A DNA stretch of 64,000 nucleotides. Source: Paraspadella gotoi (taxonomy: Eukaryota > Chaetognatha). The position numbers and the translations under genes are program-made. The stretch spans positions 17,606,893-17,670,892 of the forward strand of contig CM119270.1 in the NCBI GenBank assembly GCA_051294375.1, given 5' to 3'. Of the stretch, positions 10,099 through 20,410 are shown piece by piece. Within the stretch, counting starts at the first letter, position 1; every line of letters starts with the position of its first letter. Below the pieces are notes generated by a model. It had not been told where the DNA came from. It did no database searches and was given only the letters and a program-made list of their open reading frames with translations.

Positions 10099-10496
10099 GA
10101 GGAGAGAGAGAGAGAGAGAGAGCAGAGAGATTATAGAGAGAGTTAGGAGTGAGAGACGAGAGAGAGCGAGAGAGAGAGAGAGAGAGAAGAGAGAAGAGAG
10201 AGAGAGAGAAAAAAAAGAGAGAACGAGTACCAGCATAAAAAAGAGAGAGCGCAGGTAAGATCAAGCCATTAGTGAAAAAAAAACCCTTTTCCCTTTGTTC
10301 AACCATTTTTTCTTCCTATTTACCCCGTCTGCGCGCGCAAATACGCGCAAAAGCACGAAAGATTGCGCGCGAGTAAAAGTGCGTCGTCGCACGGCAACTT
10401 CCCCGCTTTTCGCCCGCGAGATTGAGACGAAAAAAATTCTTCTGAATAATTCCCCGCCTTATCACGTAGTCATTTTCCTTCAATCTTTAAACGGAA

Positions 10497-10530
<34 letters not shown>

Positions 10531-10573
10531 AGCAAGATGACGAGGAGAGAGAGAGAGAGAGAGACGAGATGAG

Positions 10574-10614
<41 letters not shown>

Positions 10615-10860
10615 AAGCAATAAATAAGCCATAGTAAAAATTGTTGAAATTCTTCCCAAGAGCGCATACACCAATGCTTTCTTTTGGAAAGCCAAGCAAA
10701 CGTTCAGGCTAAATTTTCATTTGAAAACGTGGTCAAATATAACAATAAAAAAAGATATACTTATAAACCCTAACCATTTTAAACAAATAAAAAATAACTC
10801 ATGCATTCGAGGGAAGAAAAAAACTTATAAAATAAATTAATGAAACGGATTTATGCTCCT
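8896..10860. repeat. Block dominated by GA/CT microsatellites (copy 1)
   Basis: CT tract at 9158-9277, GA tracts at 9399-9500, 9918-10226 and 10496-10612, separated by AT-rich sequence. A CpG-rich patch with GCGCGC motifs is at 10328-10405. Ser/Leu and Arg/Glu ORFs here are repeat translation. Equivalent blocks are 21900-23900 in copy 2 and 33109-34580 in copy 3. Confidence 0.85.
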
Positions 10861-10867
10861 TCTTCAG

Positions 10868-10925
10868 GCGATTCGTGAATTCGTGAATCAACTTCACATC
10901 CATCGACTCGCATCTTCGTCACCAA
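10868..10925 (+). CDS. Candidate exon start, AIREFVNQLH... (copy 1)
   Basis: Acceptor TCCTTCTTCAG at 10857-10867, then a frame reading AIREFVNQLHIHRLASSS that is identical in copies 1, 2 and 3. Beyond this point the copies shift frame through indels, and the sequence becomes Pro/Ser-rich (CTC repeats near 11040) and then CAA/ACG triplet-rich. See the copy-3 entry at 34587 for the longest open version. Confidence 0.35.
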
Positions 10926-11109
10926 TCAATTCGAATCACTTGCGATACGCCCAAACCAATCAATCCAGCTTTCTTTCCATCTCTCCATTTCGTCGTCCTG
11001 GCTTAGAACCTCCACCCGTCTGTACTCCCTACATTCACCTCCTCCTCCTCCTCCCTCCTTCCTCCCCCTCCTCATCCAAATCTCCTCAAAAACCTCGGCC
11101 TCCTCTTTA

Positions 11110-11711
11110 AACGGTCAAATAATCCCCTTCCGATTCCTCGCCCGGACCACTCTTCCCGGCCAAACAGCAACGTCGTTCGTCGTCACAGGCGCCGACGACA
11201 ACAAGCACAAGCGAGACTTTCTACAAAAACAACAACGTCAACAAGGTCAACAGTGTTAAAAAACTAACCGGCCGAGCGGATAAAGAAACATCAGCATACA
11301 AAGTCTAATTTAAAAAAAAAAACAAACAAAAGGCGAGGAAAAAAAAACCAACGGAAAACAAAAAACATTCGAAAACAAAAACCAATCGATTAGAGAACGA
11401 CTACGACGAAAAAAGAGGACGAACGTCCAAAATACCGACCGAGGAACGATCGACGACGACGACGACGACGACGGACGACGAACGGACTTGTCCCTCTCGG
11501 TTCTCGAGATCCATACGTTTCGAATCTCGTTGTACCAATTCCCTAAATCCAGACCCAGAGTAGGGAAAAAAAAGAAAGGAAAAGGAGGAAAAGAAAGGAA
11601 GAAGAGTTAAAAAAAGGAAATAAGGAAAAGAAAAAGGGAGGAAAAAGGAGATTTGGACAAGCGATTCGTCGGTTTGCGTGTGGTTCTTTTTTTTTCCGAC
11701 GGGCACTTAGT

Positions 11712-11715
<4 letters not shown>
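11110..11715. other. Triplet-rich low-complexity region (copy 1)
   Basis: CAACGTCAACAAGG-type and (CGA)n triplets (11450-11475) plus A-rich runs. This is the continuation of the frame open in copy 3; here indels interrupt every frame. Confidence 0.5.
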
Positions 11716-11769
<54 letters not shown>

Positions 11770-11774
11770 TCCTC

Positions 11775-11807
<33 letters not shown>

Positions 11808-11808
11808 A
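11716..11808. repeat. (CT)n microsatellite (copy 1)
   Basis: Interrupted CT dinucleotides. Confidence 0.95.
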
Positions 11809-11869
11809 CACCATCGGCGCTCCTTCCAGAGTCAACCGTCCGCTTCTTCCCAACACGACTTCCGCTTCT

Positions 11870-11912
11870 ACACACTTTTTTCTTTTTTTTTATTTTTGTA
11901 TTTTTTTTTTTG

Positions 11913-11979
<67 letters not shown>
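11870..11979 (+). repeat. T-rich insertion found only in copy 1
   Basis: About 110 bases, mostly T with a few C and A, between CGACTTCCGCTTCT and GAACTTACCC. Copies 2 and 3 join these flanks directly (at 24875 and 35541). It could be an oligo(dT/A)-type insertion or a consensus artefact. Confidence 0.8.
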
Positions 11980-11980
<1 letters not shown>

Positions 11981-11988
11981 GAACTTAC

Positions 11989-12053
11989 CCTGATTTGGGA
12001 CTCACCAACCCCAGCATCTCCCTCTTGAGAGTTTCTGTCCGTTCAGACGACAG
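11989..12053 (-). CDS. Candidate minus-strand exon with tandem donors (copy 1)
   Basis: Same exon as 35615-35551. Two compensating one-base indels keep the length at 65 bases. The intron side of the donor runs straight into the copy-1 T-rich insertion. Confidence 0.35.
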
Positions 12054-12239
12054 CTGTGATCGTTTCGAGAAAACCGTCGACTTGGATCAGCAAGACTTAA
12101 ATAGTATTTGTCAAAGTCTATTTTAAATGATATTTGAAAAATTCAGTTTCTGAGAAAATACTTAACGATCTCCTGCAAGACCTGACCCATCCTTGTCGCC
12201 CGCGTCTTTTTAGCGTCTTTCGTAATTCCCCACCAACTC

Positions 12240-12350
12240 TTACCCACAAGGCCCACACCAGGCCGACCCACAAGGCCGACCCCCACTCCGCCCCCATACC
12301 GCCCCACGCCCCACGCCCCACTCCCCACTTCCCACGCCCAACCCTAAACC
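12240..12350 (-). other. G-quadruplex-prone block on minus strand (copy 1)
   Basis: Repeated CCCCA/CCCC runs on the plus strand give at least six G-runs of four or more on the minus strand, spaced 2-6 bases (core 12284-12333). Confidence 0.7.
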
Positions 12351-12359
12351 TCGGCCATC

Positions 12360-15300
12360 GTCAATTTCACCAGCCAAGTTTTTCCCCCTTATTTTTTTTC
12401 GCATCCACGGGTTTTTTTCGCGAGCGATTCTCAAGACGAGAGAGTGGCGAGAGATGAGCGCGGCAGAAAATTAATTACGAGGAGAGAGAGAGAGTGCCGA
12501 ATAGCCCTTTGCGTTGCGAGCGTGCCACAAATGCGCGCATTGACACGAAGGCTATGACGCTCGTCAAACTTGAAAAAATAAAAAGATTAAAAAGTGAGAA
12601 AAATGAAGAAAAACACGTAATTTCTGTGATGACTTGAAAGTAAAAAAAAAGGAAAAAAAGGAAAGAAAAAAAGAAAAAAAATCCATTTACATTCGCGAAA
12701 AGAAAAAAAAATACATACTGCGATTGGATTGAACGACTCGAGCGAAGGAATCGATGACAATAAAAAAGGGACAAAACGGACAGACGGACTAACCGGACAC
12801 TAACGACAAAAACAAACAGAAATGGATATCCGTGTGAATTACCTGAAAAAAATGACTTACGCCTTCCTAACCCTTCACCAATCGATTTCCTCCACCCGCT
12901 CGCCTCACCCCGCTACTACGCGAGTCTCTGTGAATCTGAGTTGGAATCTTTTGTGAATTCGGGGAATTCTCCCGATCCGACGACGACGACGACGACAAAA
13001 GCGTCCAAAAAAATCCGATAGTAGAAGGAAATCGAGAGAAAAGGAAAAAAAAACTCTTCTCTTCTTCAAAAAAGGGATTAAAAGGAAAGAAAAAGGGAAG
13101 AAAACAAAAGGGTAAAAAGAGAATAAATAAAGATAAAAAAGGGAAAAAACTCAAAACAAAGGGATAAAAGGGAAGAAAAAGGGATAAAAAAAGGGAAGAA
13201 AAAGGGATAAAAGGGAAGAAAAAAGTATAAAAAAAGGGAAGAGGGATCTACAAAAAGGGCGGTTTTTAAATGAGAAAAGAACTGGAGGGGGGAAAAAATA
13301 AAGGGAGCACAACACAAGAATAATGGACTGAAATTTTAAAAAAAAAAAGTAAAAGAGAAACAAAAAAGTAAGAATTGAAAGAGAACACGATAGACGCGTA
13401 GGCGCGCAAAAACGAGAGAGGTTCCGACTTTTCATCGTATTTCATCGGAAACAAACCCAACTTGTAGAAAAAAAGGATAGGAAAAAAACAAAAACAAATA
13501 GAAAAGATAAAAATTAAAAAACTAGAACGAGAAGAGAAGCCCTTTTTTTAAAAAGTCCCGTTCGTCGGAAACAAAGACAAAAAAAAATAAAAATAAAAAA
13601 GAAAGAAAAAAGAAAAAAATAAGGCGTAAAACAAACAGGACAACGTGACGAAACAAGGAAATTGGAGGAAGACCAATTCTTCCTTCTTCTTTCCTCTGCC
13701 GAAAAAAAAACAAAAGACAATTCGTTTGGGAGCATATTGCATAATAATAATAAAAGGAAAGAAAGAACTAAAGAAAAATATCCAATAATAATCCCAACAA
13801 AACGACAACAGCCCACGAATTAGACAACAACAACCTAAGGAGTTTCCTCCTCGCCACCGCGGAAAAAATCTTGTTAAAAATCGCTTTCGACGAAAAAAAA
13901 AAAAAAGAAAAGAAAGAAAGAAAGTTTTCTTCTTTTTTTCCTCCTCGCGCCCATAAACGAAAGAAAAAAATGCTTTCATCAGCGTTACGAGACCGGAAAG
14001 AGGAATGAGAGTTAATAGGAGTAGAGAAGAGAGTAAAAGAGGGAAAGGTAAAAAGAGAAGAGAAGATAAGCAAAGAGGCAGAGGATAAAAAAATCCGAGA
14101 GCTTAAGGGACGATCAAAATCCGTCGCGCGGAGAAGTTTTTAAGGGGAAGTCGAAAGCAAACGCAAGAAAAATATATACGCGTAAAAATTTTAAGGCTAA
14201 AAATTTTAAAAAAATTATTTTTGATATTATACTAACAAAAAAAACCGCGAAATTGAATTGATTGTGTCGGGATTTCCTAATCCCTAACAAATAATTCAGT
14301 TAGAAATATCTCGAAAACAAAAACCATCTGGATTTTATTAACAACCATAAATCATTCAGTTCTTCTCCTCACGCTACAAAATAAATAAATAAAATAATAA
14401 AAAAGCTATAAAACAAGTAAAAACGTTCATTTTCAAAAGTTTAACTATAAAAATTAAAAAAACCCGAACAATTCCAATTTCGATTCGTCTCTTTTCCAAA
14501 GAACCCAACCGACAAAATCCTCTCTGCCACCGGTTCATTTTCTTTCGTCCTTTCTCTCTATCTGTCTCAGTCATTTTTCGTCTCTCTCTATCTTCTATTT
14601 GTCTCCGCGTCCTTAAACGTGGTTTTAATCGATAATCGTCCGCAGCAGCCAACAACCCTAAACCCCGCCAAACCCCCCCCCAAAAAAAAATATATATTTC
14701 GCTCCTTCATAAACGATAATAACTTTAAGTTTGTTTGTTTGTTATTTTTTTTCTCTATTTTCTCGTTCGTTGTTTACGATTTTTGACCGTCTGTTACTTA
14801 TCGTCGGACTCGTAATTCTTGTCCGTGTCACGTGACTCTTAATCGGTCCACGTTTTTTTGTTTATTACCAAAAAATTTTAAAAAAAATAAAAACTATTGT
14901 AAACATTTTTAAAAAACTTTATGACGAAAAAAAAAAATTAAACGATACAGCGACGCCTTCCGGGAAATATGACTCGGTAACAAAAGGACGAAACAAATCG
15001 AAAGTAAAAGAAACCGTAAACGAAACCAAAACATAACTTTTTTTTTGTTTTTTTTTCTTCGACGCATGCTTTTTCTTTTATAAACACAAGAACGCGAAGA
15101 AAGAAATGTTTTGAAATTAAGGAAAAACAAGGAAAAACAAAAACAACAAAAAAATAAAAACACAAAACTTATAAAGGCCTTCTTGTTCGCAAGTTTTATC
15201 TCAAGTCTACAACAAACAAATTATCGATTATTCCTAAGTCAAAAATTAAAAAAAAGACGAAAAAAAAAAAAAATTGAACTCAAAGTAGGTTAAAAAAAAA
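12360..15300. other. Purine/A-rich region with no firm gene (copy 1)
   Basis: A-rich and GAAAAA-rich tracts (13020-13300, 13540-13620, 14000-14080), a CpG-rich patch at 12420-12560, and a CpG/Asp-rich patch at 12895-13030. The patch at 12895-13030 reads in copy 3 as VNLSESFVNLGESPDPDDDD and may be coding, but its frame is broken here and no splice site is clear. The rest I regard as intron or intergenic. Confidence 0.4.
14827..14836. promoter_or_regulatory. GTCACGTGAC palindrome (copy 1)
   Basis: Perfect 10-bp palindrome with a CACGTG E-box core, the form preferred by TFEB/MITF/USF-type bHLH-Zip factors. It is intact in all four copies. Confidence 0.4.
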
Positions 15301-15318
15301 ACCCCAATCTTGGGAAAA

Positions 15319-15405
15319 TTAATCGTCATCAAAGTCCACGACTCTCACATTTGTTTTCGTATGACTTCTCACCGACTCGCGTGAAATTGGTCTCGATCCC
15401 CGCGT
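15319..15405 (-). CDS. Candidate minus-strand terminal exon (copy 1, frameshifted)
   Basis: Same exon as 28187-28106. Extra bases near 15355-15390 shift the frame inside it; the C-terminal VVDFDDD and stop are intact. Confidence 0.35.
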   Translation of the reverse strand, partial: TRGSRPISRESVRSHTKTNVRVVDFDDD

Positions 15406-15409
15406 CTTG

Positions 15410-16430
15410 TGAAAACCAAACCAAAAAAACACAAACGCCAAAAAAAAACGAAACAAGTACCAATCAAATACATTGAATAATACGAGAAAATCGACTATCG
15501 GACGGATTTTTTAACTTAATTTCCTCTTTGCCTACTAAAATGGCATTCCATTGATAATCTTCAAAAATCCCAAAGTGCTTCGACACCAATATTTGTTCAC
15601 TCCCTGTCCAAGGCGGAAACAAAGAAAAAAAAAAAAAACCCAAAAAGAACAATCTACTCGCGAAAAAAACAAACAAAAAACAAAAAACTTAAATTCGTGA
15701 TTCGAGCAGAAATGAATAAACTTAAGAAAATTATTAAACACCACACACCACACCAACAAAAAGCCGTTCTCTTTTTGAATTCGTGTTCGCAGTACACACA
15801 CGACGAAAAAACTAAACGAATAAAAATTTCCGTGTGGACTAAGAATTGAAAAAAATTAACGTATAACCGAGAGAAGACGAAAATATCGATTATTTTTTTA
15901 AAAAAATAGCAGATCGCAAACATATATGCGCATAACATATATTTATAGGCTAGATACAATATAATTATATATATCCAGCTTGCCACACACTCTCGCTTGA
16001 ACGACACACCGGTTTTTTCAAATTTCTTTTTTTTTTTTGCCCATGATTTCGTTTCGTTTTGATTTACAGCAGCAAAGGAGATTGCTTGGCATTAATCATT
16101 TTTCGCATCTTTGTCGCAAAAAGAAAAGTCCGACTGCTACTTCAAAACTTCGGACGGCGATCTTCATTTTAGTTATAATTGTATCGGATCGTTCAATATA
16201 CATTTCATTCGCTTCGCTTTTTCATATAAATATCGAACGAACCGCGATTTTGTTTATGATTAAACTTCTTGTCAAATTCAACGCTTATTAAAAAAAAAAA
16301 ACCAAAAAAAAAAACCAACAACTAAAATAACAACAAAAAAGGATCTTACTAACCGCTTTGCCCATCGCCAAAAACAAAAACAAAAAAAATCTGCTATAAA
16401 AAAAAAAATAATCGAGAATCGAACCTTCAC
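15410..16430. other. AT-rich region with ambiguous open frames (copy 1)
   Basis: AT/A-rich. A possible plus-strand acceptor (GATTTACAG at 16058-16066) opens into QQRRLLGINHFSHLCRKKKS, but copies 2-4 differ at that boundary, and the minus strand is open there too in copy 2 (28968-28630). I leave it uncalled. Confidence 0.35.
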
Positions 16431-16439
16431 TAATCGTTT

Positions 16440-16640
16440 GCGAGAATTTTCACGACCACCTCGGAAATAGACACGGTCAGGTCCAACAAACGTCAGCCCT
16501 GGACAGGTACAAGTGCATCAACACCCTTGTCCCCCGCTACGCCCCTCGAGCCCCGCACCCTCCCATCAAGAGACCACAAAAAGGCAGAAACCAGCCTCCA
16601 CAACAAAGCCCGCCCTCAACCTACCCAAAGCGATAAAAAG
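16440..16640. other. Copy-specific block (copy 1 version)
   Basis: C-rich here, but only weakly alignable to the matching stretch in copy 2 (29211-29380) and different again in copies 3 and 4 (39857-40030, 54655-54840), while both flanks align closely. The 184-residue plus-strand ORF from 16513 depends on this version and then runs into (GA)n. Confidence 0.6.
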
Positions 16641-16713
16641 GGAAGAAACGGCGGCATTCGCGTTCTGCCCAGGAAACCCCCAAAAAGGGTCGAATAGTCG
16701 TAACCCCCACTTT

Positions 16714-16764
16714 CCCTGTGAGGACGGACCCGTACTCACCCGAGTAAGGTTCGTCCTTACGAGG
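16714..16764 (+). ncRNA. 51-nt stem-loop (copy 1)
   Basis: Same hairpin as 29455-29505, intact in sequence. See the copy-2 entry for the pairing. Confidence 0.3.
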
Positions 16765-16801
16765 CACTGCCCAGACAATACTCATACAAACGCCAGCCTT
16801 A
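16740..16801 (-). CDS. Candidate minus-strand exon (copy 1)
   Basis: Counterpart of 40207-40146, with the GTGAGT donor intact and two compensating indels. Confidence 0.28.
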
Positions 16802-16858
16802 CTGCATCATTCTGCTTCAGTGAGAAAAAGGTCATGCGAAGGTTTGATGAAATGGATT

Positions 16859-16948
16859 TAAGAGAGAGAGAGAGGAGGAGAGAGAGAGAGAGAGAGAGAG
16901 AAGAGGAGAGAGAGAGAAGAGAGAGAGAAGAGAGAGAGAGAGAGAGAC
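16859..16948. repeat. (GA)n microsatellite (copy 1)
   Basis: Interrupted GA inside the short interval between a plus-strand donor (CTTCAG, 16820) and acceptor (TTTTTTCGCAG, 17006-17016). Confidence 0.95.
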
Positions 16949-17179
16949 GTGAGTCTTTTTACACTATCTGCATCTTTGTTAATCTTTTGTTTAAATTTTC
17001 CTCGATTTTTTCGCAGGGACATCTGCCGTCGATCTTCATCCCCGCTGCTCCGCTCCATCACAATTAAAAGAAAAACAAATAAACAAAAGATTCTTCATCG
17101 CTATCGTAGCTACTGCGCAAAAAAAAAAAAAAAAAACCCAAATAAATAAATAAACAAACCCCCCCCCAAAAAAAAATAT

Positions 17180-17202
17180 ACTTACCTTCGTCATTAACGC
17201 AA
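17180..17202 (-). other. Strong minus-strand splice donor, possible 17-nt microexon (copy 1)
   Basis: The minus strand reads ACGAAG|GTAAGTATAT with the donor at 17185-17180. A CTAG acceptor-like end lies just upstream, which would make a 17-base exon at 17202-17186. The donor recurs in the other copies near 29934, 40563 and 55441. A longer exon from further upstream is equally possible. Confidence 0.3.
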
Positions 17203-17709
17203 CTAGGCAGTAGTCGGTTTTAAAAAAATACAAACCTAATTTTTGTTTAACTTACTTCGTTACTAATATCGTCTCTTTCATTGTCTTGCTATCTCGCTTT
17301 CCCTTCCTGTCTTGTTATTCGTGCCGCCCCCCCCCCAACAAAAAAGATTGTTATTATTCACTAGTGCGTATCACGTCATCGTCCTAACGTAAGAGAAAGA
17401 AAAAGAAAAAATATTCGTAGTTATACTTAGTCGTACCCTTCTAACGAGAGTGTTAGAATTAGAAAATATTTTTCAAAAACTGAACTAATTATTACTAAAA
17501 ACAAAAATAAAAATACAAAATTCGTTAGAAACCCTTACATCGCGACGTTGCTCATCTCTCTCTTTCTCTCCCGACAATTTTACTTCTTTTCGAATAAATA
17601 ATCGTTTTCTTTCAAAAACCTTAAAAGAAAAAAAAACTCTCGAATAATAAAAAAGAAAAAAAAAATAGTAAAAGTGGAGAAAAAGCGAAAATATTGCTTC
17701 GGACTCTTG

Positions 17710-17845
17710 TGACCTTGAGCATAAAAACGCCTCACCTCTTCACTCGCATCTCACTTACCCTTTTTTTCTCTCTCTCTTCTCTCTTTGATTCTTCGCAAGT
17801 CTCGCGCCGGCGACGAACGACCTTCCAGTTTTTTTTTTTACGAAG
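17710..17845 (+). promoter_or_regulatory. TATA-type promoter and first non-coding exon (copy 1)
   Basis: TGACCTTGA (17710-17718; reverse complement TCAAGGTCA) is a perfect FTZ-F1/SF-1/ERR-type half-site. It sits two bases from a TATA-like CATAAAA (17720-17726). An initiator-like TCACTT about 30 bases later puts a likely start near 17753. The exon then runs through a CT-rich leader to CGAAG|GTGAGT at 17845/17846, a strong donor. Upstream and downstream exons on this strand agree with the direction. Assignment is by motif and spacing only. Confidence 0.5.
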
Positions 17846-18652
17846 GTGAGTTGTCGTCGTTGTTGTCGTCGTCGGCGTTGTCGTTTGTTGTTGTATTTTT
17901 GTGCGCATCATTCGGAGTCAATGGTAATCCATGTGAATGGATGTGAATGACGAAAATGTCGTTTTTCACGCTCGGTGACCCAAACTAAGCGTCTAGGCTT
18001 TCTTTCATTTTTATGAAAGTCGTAAAGGTTGAAGCTTCCGGTTTCTAAAATCAATTCCAACTCAATTTTATTTTTTTTTTTTATTTCCATTTATTTTTTC
18101 TGTTTTATTGAAAAATCGATGAATCGTGAAACGAAATCCAGTTTCACACGATCGTTTTTTGTTTTTTTTTTTAAGAAAAAAAAATTTAAAAAAGCATAAT
18201 ATCAAAGTTGAAACATTATTTGTAATTTAAAAATAACCTGTGAGTGACATGACATCACAACTATTGTGAAGGATGTCGATTACCCAATCTGTTCTATTTA
18301 GGACTATTCACTAGCGTTTCATACAGAATTTATTTATGACACATTGGATTATTTCAGATTAATTCAGGATTGATGATGAACCAAAATCTGTTGAGACTTG
18401 AAAACAACATCAAAGAAGAAAATTTTTTTTTGGTTATATCTATTTCGGAAAGAGAGAGAGAGAGATGAGAGACGAGAGAAGAGAGAGGAGAGAAGAGAGA
18501 GAGAGATTCGATAGGCGATAGAGATACCTAAGTGCTCATTTATTTTGACCCTATTATCTCAAACAGTTATACTGGAAATCCAATTAATTTCTAATCTAAT
18601 ACAGAGAAATAGTAGTATTTCCCTTAAACTTTTTTTTCCAATCTTCCCACAG
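17846..18652 (+). other. First intron of the MGKSGKKS gene (copy 1)
   Basis: Begins GTGAGTTGTCG with a GTC/GTT triplet-rich start, contains an AT-rich body and a short (GA)n at 18449-18505, and ends in a pyrimidine tract with CCCACAG. No gene inside. Confidence 0.45.
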
Positions 18653-18901
18653 GACGTTCCGGCATCTCGGCCGCAGCATATCCGCCATATCTCAGCAGCA
18701 GCAGCATTTCTCCTCTTGCCTTCAATCGTCCGCTTGCCTCGAACCGACCGGGTTTGCCGCAATTGCAGCACACCTTTGACCTTCTCTCTCACCCACTTGA
18801 ACCTTGTTTATTATTTTTTTTTTGTTCGTCCGAAACTTCGCAATTTTGATTTTGCGGAGATCAAGTTTTGATATTCGTCTTTGCATCAAAGAAACTGAGA
18901 A
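18653..18901 (+). other. Exon 2, probably 5' UTR (copy 1)
   Basis: Acceptor TTCCCACAG (18644-18652) after a T-rich tract; the donor GAGAA(G)TAAGT at 18901 is best seen in copy 3 (42252). One frame reads like protein (a CAG run giving QQQQH, then SSCLQSSACLEPTGF), but it is closed by stops and T-runs before the donor. I therefore read the exon as untranslated, though a coding role cannot be excluded given the indels. Confidence 0.45.
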
Positions 18902-18989
18902 TAAGTTAACGTGCCAAAAAAAAAAAACCCTATAATTTACTTATTTATAAACATTATTTAACGGATTCTTTAATATTTTCATTTTGCAG

Positions 18990-19579
18990 CATTCCTACAC
19001 TAACGCTCTGCTTTGCAGAAAACGTCCACAACACAAGGAGCATCCCAATAAATCATTAATTCAACTCCTTTTAATTTTTACCTTCATTCCTTATTTTTTT
19101 TTTAACATAAGCACCTTTTTATTCATTGAAACCTTTACTCGAGCAACGCTTTACAATTATCTACCGGGTAGAAAACTTTATCGAAGTTACTTCCATAGAC
19201 AAATTTCGCTTGGATAACGATTAACTACGACAATAAAAAAGACGTCTATCACAGATCAAATTCCGAATAAAAAACAAAAGATCAGAAACTTGCCAAATCA
19301 GCGAGTCGACCCTTCGTGAGCGTCGCTGTAAGGTCAAGGAAAAGTTTTTGTTTACCCAAAATTAAAAAAAAACAATCGAAAGAAAACGAAAACAAAACAA
19401 AAAACAACACCCTTTTTTTAATAAAAAAAACCCTTCAAAGATTGAAAGAATCCTTTTGAAAAAAAAAGTTTAAAAAAACCCAACTACACCCCTTTAAAAA
19501 ATACATCCCGCAGAAAACAAACACGCTTAGTCATCAAAACAAAAACAACAACAACAACAACAACGACCAAAAAAAAATC
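18990..19579 (+). other. Exon 3, 5' untranslated part (copy 1)
   Basis: Acceptor TTCATTTTGCAG at 18978-18989. About 590 bases of A/T-rich leader lead to the start codon at 19580, ending in a CAA-repeat leader (CAACAACAACGACC). A frame in the middle is open for ~75 codons in copy 3 (42475-42714, ATLYNYLPGRKLY...) and may be a chance or upstream ORF. Confidence 0.4.
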
Positions 19580-19788
19580 ATGGGGAAGACGGGAAAAAGA
19601 GCGGAGGCGGCAGCAACGACGTCGCAGCAAACAGCAGCGGCGGCGGCGGGAACGTCAAAAAGCGGGCAAATGCGTCGAGGGAGCAGGGATTCGTCTACGC
19701 GACGAGCGAGGTGGGCCACAACCACAGTCAGCCACGCCGAAAGATGGAGAACAGACAGTCCGGATATCGCCGTCCTCGGAGCGCCATG
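19580..19788 (+). CDS. First coding exon of a plus-strand gene (copy 1)
   Basis: ATG in good context (AAATCATGGGG) after a CAA-rich leader; ends at CCATG|GTGAGT. Comparing all four copies base by base, the majority reading is one open frame of about 70 codons: MGKSGKKSGGG, then SNDVA and an Ala run, GTSKAGKCVEGSRDSSTRPS, EVGHNHSHATAERW, and a tail whose sequence and splice phase differ between copies 1/2 and 3/4. Copy 1 alone carries about six small indels, so its own ORF is scrambled in the middle. Lys/Ser/Gly-rich N-terminus and low complexity suggest a disordered region; no domain is recognisable and the next exon is not identified. Confidence 0.6.
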
Positions 19789-19848
19789 GTGAGTTTAAGG
19801 GGGTTTGGTGGTTGGAAGTAGTGGGTCGGGGTGGTTGGAATTGATTGT

Positions 19849-20235
19849 GGTTTGATTTGATTTTGGTTTGATTTGATTTGATTTGATTTGATTTGATTTG
19901 GATTTGATTTGATTTGATTGATTGATTTGATTTGATTTGATTTAAATTTGATTTTGATTGATTTGATTTAGATTTGATTTGATTTAGATTGATTTAGATT
20001 TGATTTAATATAATATGATATTGATATGATAATGATATGATATGATCTGATTTAGATTTGATTAGATCTGATTAGATTTGATTTGATTTGATTTGATTTG
20101 ATTTGATTTAGATTTGATTTGATTGATTTGATTTGATTTGATTTGATTTGATTTGATTTGATTTGAATTTATTTGAATTGGTTTGAATTGATTTGAAGTG
20201 ATTTGATTTGATTTGGAATTGATTGATTTGATTTG
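19849..20235. repeat. (TTTGA)n pentanucleotide repeat (copy 1)
   Basis: Long, mildly degenerate TTTGA array beginning about 60 bases inside the intron after the first coding exon. Confidence 0.95.
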
Positions 20236-20385
20236 GTGATTTAGTTAATGGATGAAATGATATCGGAATAAATTGATGAATCAATGATTCGATCATAGAG
20301 TAATGAATTCAAAGAAATTGATTTCGCATTTTCGTACAGTTTTTACCGTTTGTGACAATAGTATTTTTTTTAATGCTCGTATCTT

Positions 20386-20410
20386 NNNNNNNNNNNNNNN
20401 NNNNNNNNNN
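20386..20410. other. Assembly gap, 25 N
   Basis: Joins the end of copy 1 to the start of copy 2. Confidence 0.99.

Larger units (their letters stand above)
7440..20385 (+). repeat. Copy 1 of the ~12.9-kb unit (most complete)
   Basis: Colinear with 20411-33083, 33109-43567 and 50303-58757. It ends at the same base (…CTCGTATCTT) as copy 2. Copy 1 has a unique T-rich insertion (11870-11979) and a divergent block at about 16440-16640. Confidence 0.95.

Noticed and set aside
9679-10306. Ser/Leu-rich ORFs over 100 codons
   Set aside because: Translation of CT dinucleotide repeats.
14650-14690. AACCCTAAACCCC telomere-like string
   Set aside because: A single occurrence, not tandem; also in the other unit copies as part of C-rich DNA.
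16513-17067. 184-codon plus-strand ORF in copy 1
   Set aside because: Depends on the copy-1 version of a divergent block and reads through (GA)n and an apparent intron.
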